Of a stretch of 19,171 bases of DNA, positions 1 to 6,856 are shown one piece after another. Numbering within the stretch: position 1 is the first letter of the stretch; every line of letters starts with the position of its first letter. Below the pieces are notes generated by a model, which saw only the letters and a program-made list of their open reading frames with translations, searched no databases and was not told where the DNA came from. The stretch comes from an archaeon (GTDB lineage Archaea > Nanobdellota > Nanobdellia > Woesearchaeales > GW2011-AR9), in NCBI GenBank assembly GCA_023266155.1, contig JAHFRS010000007.1, positions 1 to 19,171 of the forward strand, given 5' to 3'. The position numbers and the translations under genes are program-made.

Positions 1-1
1 G

Positions 2-406
2 CAGGTTTATGGTCAGGCTAAATGGGCCATCGTTGATCTGCTCAATGAACAGTACAGTACCATTCTCACCAGCAAATTTGATTTATATAACTGGCTGCAT
101 GAAAACCAAGAAGATGAAGTTTCATATTTCCTCAATGAAGCAGGCTCCAACTGCCTCTGTTACTCAGAATTTAAAGCACCTTCACAGTTTCATCTGTGGC
201 TGGGGAAAAAAGGGTTTATCATTGGGATAGAACAGCAGGGGAAAGGGTTTAATGCTCAGGAAGTGGAGGAAAGAAAAATAAAAAACAATGAGGGAGCCGC
301 ATTTAATTTTTTCAGGAGATGTCGGGGAAGAATATTTTTTGACAATCCCAAAGATACGAAGATTGTCTATCTGGAAGTAAAGCTTCGAGAGCTACACAGA
401 AAATAA
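2..406 (+). CDS. Hypothetical protein, 5'-truncated by window edge
   Basis: An open frame runs from the window edge to a TAA at 404-406, giving 134 residues and no start, so the gene begins outside the window. The reading (starting QVYGQAKWAIVDLLNEQ) is rich in aromatic and charged residues. It contains a Cys pair in NCLCYS and a basic patch FFRRCRGR, and ends in KLRELHRK. No transmembrane segment is visible and I recognise no family. The ORF starting at the ATG of position 9 is in another frame and reads as low-quality protein, so I prefer this frame. The gene converges on the 415-aa gene, separated by an AT-only spacer. Confidence 0.65.
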   Translation, partial: QVYGQAKWAIVDLLNEQYSTILTSKFDLYNWLHENQEDEVSYFLNEAGSNCLCYSEFKAPSQFHLWLGKKGFIIGIEQQGKGFNAQEVEERKIKNNEGAAFNFFRRCRGRIFFDNPKDTKIVYLEVKLRELHRK

Positions 407-463
407 TAATGAGGATCAGCCAATAATAATGATTATTGTAATATTAATTATAATATTGAAATT
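407..463. other. AT-rich convergent intergenic spacer
   Basis: This 57-bp spacer between two convergent genes contains overlapping palindromic AT runs (AATAATAATGATTATT and AATATTAATTATAATATT). It may end transcription from both sides, but no stable GC stem is present. Confidence 0.35.
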
Positions 464-1711
464 CTACACCAACGGCCTTACGTCATGCCGAGTAAGCAGC
501 CGGTTCTTTGAGTAATCTTGCTCCAACGCCTGCATCCGGGCATGCACAGCCCGCACACGGACAAACAGATCCTTATCATCTTTAACCACCCGATATTCAG
601 GCAGGAAGGGAAATTGTTCCTGGACCTTGGCATCAGTATCAACGCCATAATAAAAAGTTACTAATTCTCCCATGTAGTTCTCAATTACTTTCCAGCGCGG
701 CAATGATTTTGCGACATTAGGCTTAAACGCTTTCAACATCTCCTGATAATTTTCTCCCGTAATCACCACCGGTAATTCTCCTTTTTCTTTTTTTTCAGGA
801 ACGGCAAATATTCTTTTAAGTGCTTTTCCTGGTTCTGATCTGGGTGAAGGAACACGCTGGACTTTAAACAAATAATCTGCAACTTGCTCCCAATGCTCTT
901 GGGTTGCCGCCGGCATCCGTTCTATAAATCCTAGACGTGTTACTACTTCTTCCTCTTCTTCCAGCTCACCGGCACGTTCGGCCCTTCCTTCTAATTCTTT
1001 CTTGAACGGTTCAACTGTTTTCTTGGCAACATCTTCATAGAAATGGCAAGCCTGATACCACAAACGAGCCGCTCCTGGACGTTGAATATCAAAATTTTCC
1101 ATTACCGCGACGGGAATAACCAATCTGTCCAGAGATTGTTGTAAATCGTTAGGAGCAATAACATCTTTAAATTTATTTTCTACGCCTAATTTTACCCCTT
1201 GGGAAATATAATCATAAACATTAGACAGCAGGTAATCCCATCGAACAAAAGGTTCTTTAGCGCCGGTTGCCTCATTGAGATATCCGCGGACACCATCTTT
1301 CCTAACTTCATTTCTCCAATCTTTATCCAATAATTCCAAAAAACCTTGAATTTTGGCATAGGCCGGCTCATATTGGGGATTATTGCGTCGTACCGTCGTA
1401 AAGAGCTTAAAAGTAATTCCATCTAAAGAAAATGGTTCTGCATCTACGGGGGAACTAGAAGGAAGATGCGAATTAGTGTACCCCGTTCTCTCTTTGAGCT
1501 GTTGTATCCCCCTATCGATTAAAGCTGCTTTCACTGCACCCTGGACTTCTTGATCTGCTTTGAAGAGCGCCACGGCTGATTCTTTGGTGATGCCATCATA
1601 TACCTCTGGTTTAGCGATAATGATCGTTTTATAGTCAAGAGCCATATTATTTTTCCCGGCATTATCTCCATTTAAATACTTATTGTTTTTCGGATCTAGT
1701 TGTTGCTCCAT
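464..1711 (-). CDS. Hypothetical protein, 415 aa
   Basis: A long single frame with convincing codon use but no family that I recognise. It is soluble-looking and highly charged, with an acidic run (ELEEEEEVV, near residue 253), and has no signal peptide or membrane helix. The middle and C-terminal parts look mostly alpha-helical with many aromatics (RWDYLLSNVYDYIS, ARLWYQACHFYEDVA). The N-terminal 22 residues are Asn/Lys-rich and poorly structured; a second ATG at residue 23 (MALDYKTIII) is an alternative start that begins at a more regular fold. It diverges from truD across a 62-bp gap. No TATA box at the usual 26-base distance is clear, so the start is uncertain. Confidence 0.7.
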   Translation of the reverse strand: MEQQLDPKNNKYLNGDNAGKNNMALDYKTIIIAKPEVYDGITKESAVALFKADQEVQGAVKAALIDRGIQQLKERTGYTNSHLPSSSPVDAEPFSLDGITFKLFTTVRRNNPQYEPAYAKIQGFLELLDKDWRNEVRKDGVRGYLNEATGAKEPFVRWDYLLSNVYDYISQGVKLGVENKFKDVIAPNDLQQSLDRLVIPVAVMENFDIQRPGAARLWYQACHFYEDVAKKTVEPFKKELEGRAERAGELEEEEEVVTRLGFIERMPAATQEHWEQVADYLFKVQRVPSPRSEPGKALKRIFAVPEKKEKGELPVVITGENYQEMLKAFKPNVAKSLPRWKVIENYMGELVTFYYGVDTDAKVQEQFPFLPEYRVVKDDKDLFVRVRAVHARMQALEQDYSKNRLLTRHDVRPLV

Positions 1712-1743
1712 TGATCATCTAGTTGTGCCCATTTACAGGAAGA

Positions 1744-1753
1744 TTTTATTAAT
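1744..1753 (+). promoter_or_regulatory. TATA box for truD
   Basis: TTTATTAATA is centred about 26 bases upstream of the truD ATG at 1774, the spacing expected if transcription starts at the start codon (leaderless mRNA). Confidence 0.55.
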
Positions 1754-1773
1754 AGCCCCTACCTGAGAAACCC

Positions 1774-2802
1774 ATGTACCTCCTTAAGCAGCAGCCAGAA
1801 GATTTTGTGGTGAAAGAGATCTCTTCCGTTCCACTGCAGCTGCAGGGAAAATATCTTTATTTCACCATCCGCAAACGAAACCGCAATACGTTGGATGTCG
1901 TTACGGAATTAGCTCGAGTTCTTGGTATCAAAGAAAAGCAAATTGGTTTTGCTGGGAGTAAAGACAAGCAGGCCGTGACAATACAATTTTGTTCCGTTGT
2001 GGGTGTGGTGAAAGAGCGGTTGCTGGCGGTAAAATTAACTGAAGTTGAAATACAATTCGCCGGGTATGGTGAGGTGCCCATCTCCCTTGGTGATCTGGCG
2101 GGGAATCATTTTGAAATTGTGGTGAGAAATCTTGATAGCGTTTCAGTAGAACTGGTGCGATATATCCCTAACTATTTCGATGAGCAAAGATTTAGTAAAA
2201 ACAATGTGGCTATCGGCCGGAGTATCATTCATAAAGATTTTAAAGCTGCTGCAACACTTATTTCCCATTCATCCCTACAGCATCATCTGCAACACCATCC
2301 GCAGGATTTTATTGGCTCTCTGAAACGGCAGCCGCTGCGGTTGCTGCGAATGTATGTTAATGCCTATCAAAGTTATCTGTGGAATGAAACACTGACGGAA
2401 TATCTACGAAAGGCAGGAACTGTGCTGACAGAGATCACCTATTCTCAGGGAAAATTGGTATTCGTGAACGAGGCTGAAAAATTTTTAGACTTTGAAATTC
2501 CTTTAATTGGTTTTGCCAGCAAAGAATTGGAACAAGGGAGCGTGGCAGAAATTATCACTTCAATCATGAAACGGGAAAAAGTGGATTATTCTGATTTTAT
2601 CATCAAGCAGATTCCTGCGCTGACACTGGAAGGGGAGATGCGGAAAATCGTAGTGAAAGTAGATGATTTGAAGATCAACAGTGCAGAGCCGGACGAGCTT
2701 AATCAGGGAAAACAAAAAATTAAATTTTGTTTCTCGTTGCCGAAAGGGAGTTATGCGACGATGGTCGTTAAAAACATGTTCATTCCGAATGAAACGGGCT
2801 AG
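1774..2802 (+). CDS. truD: tRNA pseudouridine synthase TruD
   Basis: Isomerises uridine to pseudouridine in tRNA (U13 in bacteria; the archaeal and eukaryotic Pus7-type homologues have wider targets). All family signatures are readable: the catalytic motif GFAGSKDKQAVT at residues 58-69, with the nucleophile Asp64; the second motif LAGNHFEIVVRNL at 108-120; PNYFDEQRFS at 132-141 (usually PNYFGxQRFG, so the two glycines are replaced by Asp and Ser here); and YVNAYQSYLWNE at 194-205. At 342 aa it is shorter than many archaeal TruD proteins (about 400 aa), which suggests a trimmed TRUD insertion domain, in keeping with a reduced genome. The start is supported by a TATA box 26 bases upstream. It is followed by a separately promoted ZIP gene. 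Confidence 0.95.
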   Translation: MYLLKQQPEDFVVKEISSVPLQLQGKYLYFTIRKRNRNTLDVVTELARVLGIKEKQIGFAGSKDKQAVTIQFCSVVGVVKERLLAVKLTEVEIQFAGYGEVPISLGDLAGNHFEIVVRNLDSVSVELVRYIPNYFDEQRFSKNNVAIGRSIIHKDFKAAATLISHSSLQHHLQHHPQDFIGSLKRQPLRLLRMYVNAYQSYLWNETLTEYLRKAGTVLTEITYSQGKLVFVNEAEKFLDFEIPLIGFASKELEQGSVAEIITSIMKREKVDYSDFIIKQIPALTLEGEMRKIVVKVDDLKINSAEPDELNQGKQKIKFCFSLPKGSYATMVVKNMFIPNETG

Positions 2803-2847
2803 CTACCAAGACCTCGCTCATTGAAAAAACGTTGACTCCACGTAAAG

Positions 2848-2855
2848 TATTTAAA
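2848..2855 (+). promoter_or_regulatory. TATA box for ZIP transporter gene
   Basis: TATTTAAA within CGTAAAGTATTTAAA (2841-2855), centred about 26 bases before the ATG at 2877, implying a leaderless transcript. The same 15-mer recurs at 3811-3825. Confidence 0.65.
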
Positions 2856-2876
2856 TGAAGCACTTGTAACAGGATT

Positions 2877-3635
2877 ATGCTGCCAACAATTTACACTCTT
2901 ATCAGTGTGGTGATCGTCTCCTTACTTTCTTTTATCGGTGCTGCAACGCTGTTTATGAAAAGCAAAAGTGTCTCCAAATATTTGCTCTTCCTTGTAAGTC
3001 TCTCGGCGGGAAGCCTGTTTGGCGATGTCTTCATTCATCTTTTGCCGGAAACGGTCAAAGCTGAAGGCTTCACACTGCTGGTCTCATTGTCAGTCTTAGG
3101 CGGCATTATGCTCTTTTTCGTCTTAGAGAAATTTGTCCATATGCACCATCATGATATCCCGGAAGCGCAAAAGTCAACTCATCATCATGCCTATTATCTG
3201 GGTATCATGAACCTCTTGGGCGACGGTTTGCATAACTTCATTGATGGACTGGTCATCGCCGGAAGTTATCTGGTAAGTATGCCCATTGGCATTGCCACCA
3301 CCATCGCGGTTATCTTTCATGAAATCCCCCAGGAATTAGGTGATTTTGGTGTATTGTTGTATTCCGGTATGTCTGTCAAGAAAGCTTTATTATTTAATTT
3401 TTTGTCCGCACTGACGGCGATTGTTGGCGCACTGGTAGGATTAGCAATTGGACATCGTTCATCCACTTTTTTAAATATTCTTCTTCCTTTCACCGCTGGA
3501 GGCTTCCTTTATATTGCCGGTTCCAATCTGATCCCAGAATTGCATAAAGAAGCCGGTTGGATGGAATCGCTGTCCCATTTTGCTGCGCTGTTACTGGGAA
3601 TTGGCATTATGGTGTTGCTGTTGATGATGGGATGA
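2877..3635 (+). CDS. ZIP-family divalent metal transporter
   Basis: Membrane protein predicted to import Zn2+ or related divalent metals into the cytoplasm. About eight hydrophobic segments fit the ZIP fold. The metal-site motifs are clear: HNFIDG at residues 119-124 (TM4; His119, Asn120, Asp123) and HEIPQELGDF at 148-157 (TM5; His148, Glu149, Glu153). The cytoplasmic loop between TM3 and TM4 carries two His clusters (HMHHHD near 88-93 and THHH near 101-104), typical of the regulatory loop in this family. The length of 252 aa is normal for short prokaryotic ZIPs. It has its own promoter 74 bp after truD. The substrate cannot be told from sequence; zinc is the default. Confidence 0.93.
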   Translation: MLPTIYTLISVVIVSLLSFIGAATLFMKSKSVSKYLLFLVSLSAGSLFGDVFIHLLPETVKAEGFTLLVSLSVLGGIMLFFVLEKFVHMHHHDIPEAQKSTHHHAYYLGIMNLLGDGLHNFIDGLVIAGSYLVSMPIGIATTIAVIFHEIPQELGDFGVLLYSGMSVKKALLFNFLSALTAIVGALVGLAIGHRSSTFLNILLPFTAGGFLYIAGSNLIPELHKEAGWMESLSHFAALLLGIGIMVLLLMMG

Positions 3636-3766
3636 ACTCAAAGCAGTACATCCCTCATTTTCTTGAAGGTTATATCTCCCCTCAGAAAACGGCACGATCT
3701 GCACGATGAACTATAGTGAGGGCAATAAATATCCGTAGATTACTATTGTCTTGCCCGAACTATATC

Positions 3767-3799
3767 TAAAGGCATTTGGACGAATATCAAATGCCTTTA
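3767..3799 (+). repeat. Perfect 12-bp inverted repeat (hairpin or operator)
   Basis: TAAAGGCATTTG (3767-3778) and CAAATGCCTTTA (3788-3799) are exact reverse complements around a 9-base loop, followed by an AT-rich TTATATTTT. It ends about 19 bases before the TATA box at 3818. It could be a terminator for a transcript from upstream or a binding site for a regulator of the small membrane-protein genes; the sequence alone does not decide. Confidence 0.6.
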
Positions 3800-3817
3800 T
3801 TATATTTTGCCGTAAAG

Positions 3818-3825
3818 TATTTAAA
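3818..3825 (+). promoter_or_regulatory. TATA box for the 38-aa membrane-protein gene
   Basis: TATTTAAA within CGTAAAGTATTTAAA (3811-3825), identical to the ZIP promoter core. Its centre is 26 bases upstream of the ATG at 3848, which selects that ATG over the in-frame ATG at 3833. Confidence 0.65.
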
Positions 3826-3847
3826 GTAGGAAATGGTAGGACAGGGT

Positions 3848-3964
3848 ATGGAAGTTGCTCACAACAGCAAATTTGATTTTATTGATTACATCGCTATTTC
3901 TGCTAGCATCTTGGGAGTCATCGCGATGATTTTACTGATATTAAAGATTGTTGGTCTATTCTAA
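3848..3964 (+). CDS. Small single-span membrane protein, 38 aa
   Basis: A 38-codon frame that length-filtered ORF calling misses. It reads MEVAHNSKFDFIDYIAIS followed by one hydrophobic helix (about residues 15-33) and ends KIVGLF. Two things support it: a strong TATA box exactly 26 bases before this ATG, and a stop (3962-3964) immediately followed by the ATG of the next small membrane gene at 3965 with no gap, a tight translational-coupling arrangement. The in-frame ATG at 3833 would add five residues but falls upstream of the expected transcription start. No function can be assigned; it may be a partner subunit of the 62-aa protein. Confidence 0.65.
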   Translation: MEVAHNSKFDFIDYIAISASILGVIAMILLILKIVGLF

Positions 3965-4153
3965 ATGTTTCGAAAAACGATCATCGCCCTTGATGTCGTG
4001 GCTTTAGTTTTGTCAGCAGTTTGGATTCTCTTTAACCTCCTACGCGGGATTTCCACAGCCGACCTTGTTTTCAGCTACTTATACTCATTGGTGGTGATGG
4101 TCGCTTTTATTTTGACCTTGCTCGACCAACGAAAAAGCCCGCCAAACCTTTAA
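3965..4153 (+). CDS. Small two-span membrane protein, 62 aa
   Basis: Two hydrophobic helices (about residues 5-25 and 34-54) joined by a short polar loop (RGISTAD), with a basic C-terminal tail (DQRKSPPNL), predicting a helical hairpin with both ends on the same side of the membrane. It directly follows the 38-aa gene with zero spacing and so is probably co-transcribed from the promoter at 3818. Its stop codon lies inside the TATA box of the following protease gene, so the two transcription units are packed together. No recognisable family and no catalytic residues. Confidence 0.65.
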   Translation: MFRKTIIALDVVALVLSAVWILFNLLRGISTADLVFSYLYSLVVMVAFILTLLDQRKSPPNL

Positions 4154-4156
4154 ATA
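4149..4156 (+). promoter_or_regulatory. TATA box for S2P gene
   Basis: TTTAAATA, centred 26 bases before the ATG at 4179. It overlaps the stop codon of the 62-aa gene at 4151-4153, so the promoter is partly coding sequence. Confidence 0.65.
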
Positions 4157-4178
4157 CCTTCAGCTTTTCCTTTCTTCC

Positions 4179-5288
4179 ATGAAAAAATTGCAGTCTCAGG
4201 GAACAATTTTCCGTCTCTTCGGCATTGACATCCGGCTGCATTTTTCTTGGTATTTCATTGCCATCTTTATCAGCTGGAGCTTGGCGGCGGGCTTTTTTCC
4301 CTCGATTCTTCCCGGGAAAACGATCGGTATCTACTGGTTCATGGGTATCATTGCTGCGCTGCTGCTGTTCGCTTCTGTCTTATTGCATGAGCTGAGCCAT
4401 TCCTTGGTGGCGAAAGCCAAAAATATCAAAGTGGAAAGTATCACCTTATTCTTCTTTGGCGGCGTGGCCGGCATCGGTGATGAGGATATGAAACCAAGCA
4501 CTGAATTTCTCATGGCCATCGCTGGACCGTTATTCTCACTGCTGTTGTCAGGAGTGTTTTTCCTGATTCATTCCTGGAATGGCAACGAGATCGTGGGAGC
4601 GATAACTCTCTATCTGTACCAATTGAATTTTATGCTGGCGTTATTTAATCTGGTGCCGGGCTTTCCGCTGGATGGAGGACGAGCTTTTCGCGCAATTCTC
4701 TATTGGCATTATGACGATGTAAAGAAAGCGACGCGGATCGCCGTCATGGGCGGGAAATTCTTTGCTGGAGTGCTGATGATTTTAGGATTATTGAGTCTGC
4801 TGGCAGGGCAAGCCGGTTTATGGTTTATGCTGCTGGGAGGATTCCTTTATTTCATTGCCGGAGTCAGTTATGAGCAAGTGGTCGTAAGAGAAACGTTACG
4901 CCCCATTTTGGTCGTAGAACTTCTGTCCCGGAAAATTCCCATTGTTCGTCCCGAGATAAAATTCATTCAGTTTAAGAAAAAGTATCAGGCTTCTGATCAA
5001 GAAGTGTTTCTGGTCAAAGGGAAGAATTTCGCTGGCCTGTTGGACTTTCATCGCCTGGAGAAGATTCCTCTAGCGATGCAGGAGATGGTAACTGTACAAC
5101 AATTGGCCCTTTCTCTGAGTGAAATAAAAAGTCTTTCTCCTCGTGATACTGCCTATACTGCTTTTACTCGCTTTGGTGAGCAGAATTTGGCATCCCTGCC
5201 GGTGATGGAGAAAGGGAAACTTTTAGGCGTGGTGACCAGAAGGAAAGTCATGTATCGGCTGGCCTGGCTGGTGAAGTATGGTTTATAG
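4179..5288 (+). CDS. Site-2 protease (M50 family) with degenerate C-terminal CBS-like region
   Basis: Intramembrane zinc metalloprotease of the archaeal S2P type, expected to cut membrane-anchored proteins within the bilayer. The zinc-binding HELSH is at residues 70-74 (His70, Glu71, His74) in a transmembrane helix, and the third ligand is Asp165 in NLVPGFPLDGGR (157-168). About six hydrophobic segments cover residues 1-230. The remaining 140 residues are soluble. In the S2P-CBS subfamily this part holds a CBS pair; here only the last part (KGKLLGVVTRRKVMY) looks CBS-like, so the regulatory module appears diverged or shortened. The start is supported by a TATA box 26 bases upstream. The substrate is unknown; the two tiny membrane proteins just upstream are worth considering, but only by proximity. 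Confidence 0.92.
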   Translation: MKKLQSQGTIFRLFGIDIRLHFSWYFIAIFISWSLAAGFFPSILPGKTIGIYWFMGIIAALLLFASVLLHELSHSLVAKAKNIKVESITLFFFGGVAGIGDEDMKPSTEFLMAIAGPLFSLLLSGVFFLIHSWNGNEIVGAITLYLYQLNFMLALFNLVPGFPLDGGRAFRAILYWHYDDVKKATRIAVMGGKFFAGVLMILGLLSLLAGQAGLWFMLLGGFLYFIAGVSYEQVVVRETLRPILVVELLSRKIPIVRPEIKFIQFKKKYQASDQEVFLVKGKNFAGLLDFHRLEKIPLAMQEMVTVQQLALSLSEIKSLSPRDTAYTAFTRFGEQNLASLPVMEKGKLLGVVTRRKVMYRLAWLVKYGL

Positions 5289-5341
5289 GTACGTACGAAA
5301 AAAACAAAGAAATAGTGGATTTCTTAGAGATAGCTGATTTC

Positions 5342-5884
5342 TTAATTATCAATGTACGTGCGAGGGATTTGAAAGATGCCTTCACGTTTTTCATTTTTCT
5401 TAATATCTTCTTTGAGAAAAATGATGGCATAAGGGATAGAGCCTTTAACATATTCCGATAAGCTCCGGTATAATTCTCCTTTAATGGGCTTTCCGTTCTC
5501 TGCTTTAAGCTCTAGCTGAAGAATTTGTTCCAGTTTTCGTTTCTTCCCTTTTATTGTCGTGGCCCGGGAAGTGGTCTGGAGATGCCGGTCTAATCTGCCA
5601 AATGGAACAGGAGCGATGTACGTAAAATGAATTGTGTGTGAACTGACACCCTCACTACTGTCCATCCTCTCACTACTATTAATTGTTACAGTTCCCTGGT
5701 AGGTTTGCTCATCCACTTTTCTAATGTATACTTCTTCTAGATACCGGACTCCTATACTCAAACGCGACTCTAAATCCATAAGTATTGCCATGCCTTCTTC
5801 TGGGTTATCTCTGAAAGAATTAGTCGTAAGTTCATATAATTTTTGCACTTGTTGTATGTACAATTTTTCATCACGATTCATCAT
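5342..5884 (-). CDS. Hypothetical protein, 180 aa
   Basis: Soluble, charged protein of no family I recognise. The N-terminal half (MMNRDEKLYIQQVQKLYE through LEEVYIRKV) looks helical, the middle contains beta-like stretches (TYQGTVTINS, HTIHFTYIAPVPF), and the C-terminal third is rich in Lys and Glu. It diverges from the PLP-enzyme gene. Upstream, the minus strand carries AAGGAGGG (5904-5897), a strong Shine-Dalgarno match 12 bases from the ATG, and an AT-rich TATTAAATTAA near 5913-5924. If that AT run is the TATA box, transcription would begin near 5893 and leave the Shine-Dalgarno outside the mRNA, so the promoter assignment is unresolved. Confidence 0.65.
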   Translation of the reverse strand: MMNRDEKLYIQQVQKLYELTTNSFRDNPEEGMAILMDLESRLSIGVRYLEEVYIRKVDEQTYQGTVTINSSERMDSSEGVSSHTIHFTYIAPVPFGRLDRHLQTTSRATTIKGKKRKLEQILQLELKAENGKPIKGELYRSLSEYVKGSIPYAIIFLKEDIKKNEKREGIFQIPRTYIDN

Positions 5885-5951
5885 AGGACTTATCTTCCCT
5901 CCTTAGTATCCTCATTAATTTAATACGTCTTAGGTCTTGCCGGCCAGTACC

Positions 5952-5960
5952 TTTATAAAT
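5952..5960 (+). promoter_or_regulatory. TATA box for PLP-enzyme gene
   Basis: TTTATAAAT predicts transcription start near 5982, so translation from the ATG at 5994 with a leader of about 12 bases. It excludes the upstream TTG at 5937. Confidence 0.55.
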
Positions 5961-5993
5961 ATTACGGAACTGTTACTTGCTAGTAAAACTGCC

Positions 5994-6830
5994 ATGGACA
6001 CAACCTCTGTCATCACGACGTGCTTAACGAGGTATACTCACCATTCTTATTGTAAAATAGTTTCCCGCGGCAATGCCGCTATTACTGCTGCTCTTTCCAT
6101 TCTTCCAAAAAGAAATACTCTACTCATCCCGGCAGAGGGTGGCTGGCTGAGTTATAGAACCATCCCGAAAAAGGCCGGTTTGGCAGTTGTAGAAGTAGGT
6201 TGTCATGAGGCCAAGATAGATATAGATGATTTAAAGAAAAAGCTCTCCAGCAATACTGTCAGTGCTTTCCTCTACCAAAATCCCGGCGGCTATTTTGCCG
6301 ACCAACCGATGAAAGAGATTTATAGTCTCTGTCAGCAGCATGATTGTCTGGTGATCATGGATGTATCTGGTTCAATCGGCACTCTTTTATGCGATGGGCG
6401 AGATGCTGACATTCTGGTGGGCAGTTTTGGCGAATGGAAATTGGTGGATGCGAAAACAGGAGGGTTTATTTCGTGTCAAGATGAAAAAATCTGGGAAAAG
6501 ATTTCAAAAAATGTAACGCCTTTGGCTGATGAACCGTCCCTTACCGTGATACTCCAAAAATTACGGGAATTGCCAGCACGAATAGCCTTCCTGGAGAAAA
6601 TCAGGAAGAAGGTAATTCAAGACTTGGCTGGTTATGGCCTTGTTCATTCTGACAATCACGGTTTTGTGGTGGTGATTAAATTTAATGCTGATGAAGAAAA
6701 AGAAAAAATAATCAATTATTGCCTTCAGCAGCAGCTGGAATGGACGGAGTGTCCAAGGTATATCCGGCTCAACAAGCCAGCGATTTCGATTGAAATTAAA
6801 AGGAAAAGTGAGCATCACCATTGTAATTAG
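5994..6830 (+). CDS. PLP-dependent aminotransferase-fold enzyme (DegT/SepSecS-like), compact
   Basis: A fold-type I PLP enzyme by motif. From the ATG at 5994: the N-terminal SRGNAAITAALSILP (24-38) fits the phosphate-cup helix of sugar and amino-acid aminotransferases; YQNPGGY (94-100); Asp123 in VIMDVSGSIGT is the expected partner of the PLP ring nitrogen; GSFGEWKLVDAKTGGF (143-158) is the active-site segment, with Lys149 the likely Schiff-base lysine (Lys154 is the alternative). At 278 aa it is far shorter than usual family members (350-400 aa): the small C-terminal domain is reduced. The longer frame from TTG 5937 would place the TATA box inside the gene. It ends in a His cluster (SEHHHCN). 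No pathway neighbours are present, so substrate and reaction are unknown. Confidence 0.75.
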   Translation: MDTTSVITTCLTRYTHHSYCKIVSRGNAAITAALSILPKRNTLLIPAEGGWLSYRTIPKKAGLAVVEVGCHEAKIDIDDLKKKLSSNTVSAFLYQNPGGYFADQPMKEIYSLCQQHDCLVIMDVSGSIGTLLCDGRDADILVGSFGEWKLVDAKTGGFISCQDEKIWEKISKNVTPLADEPSLTVILQKLRELPARIAFLEKIRKKVIQDLAGYGLVHSDNHGFVVVIKFNADEEKEKIINYCLQQQLEWTECPRYIRLNKPAISIEIKRKSEHHHCN

Positions 6831-6856
6831 GCTACGCTTCACTTGGCTGAATAATT

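Larger units (their letters stand above)
3636..3847. other. 212-bp intergenic region with two inverted repeats
   Basis: No ORF longer than about ten codons. It holds a loose repeat GGGCAA (3720-3725) / TTGCCC (3751-3756), a TATA-like AATAAATAT (3724-3732), a perfect 12-bp inverted repeat (3767-3799), and the TATA box of the next gene. Confidence 0.5.

Noticed and set aside
9..230. 73-aa ORF at the window start
   Set aside because: The frame starting at position 2 is open to 406 and reads as ordinary protein; the 73-aa frame is a shadow.
5897..5904. AAGGAGGG as a functional Shine-Dalgarno for the 180-aa gene
   Set aside because: Neither accepted nor excluded: spacing of 12 bases is long, and the nearest TATA-like run would start transcription downstream of it.
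5937..5993. TTG-initiated N-terminal extension of the PLP-fold gene
   Set aside because: The TATA box at 5952-5960 lies inside it and the extension has no family-like sequence; ATG 5994 fits better.
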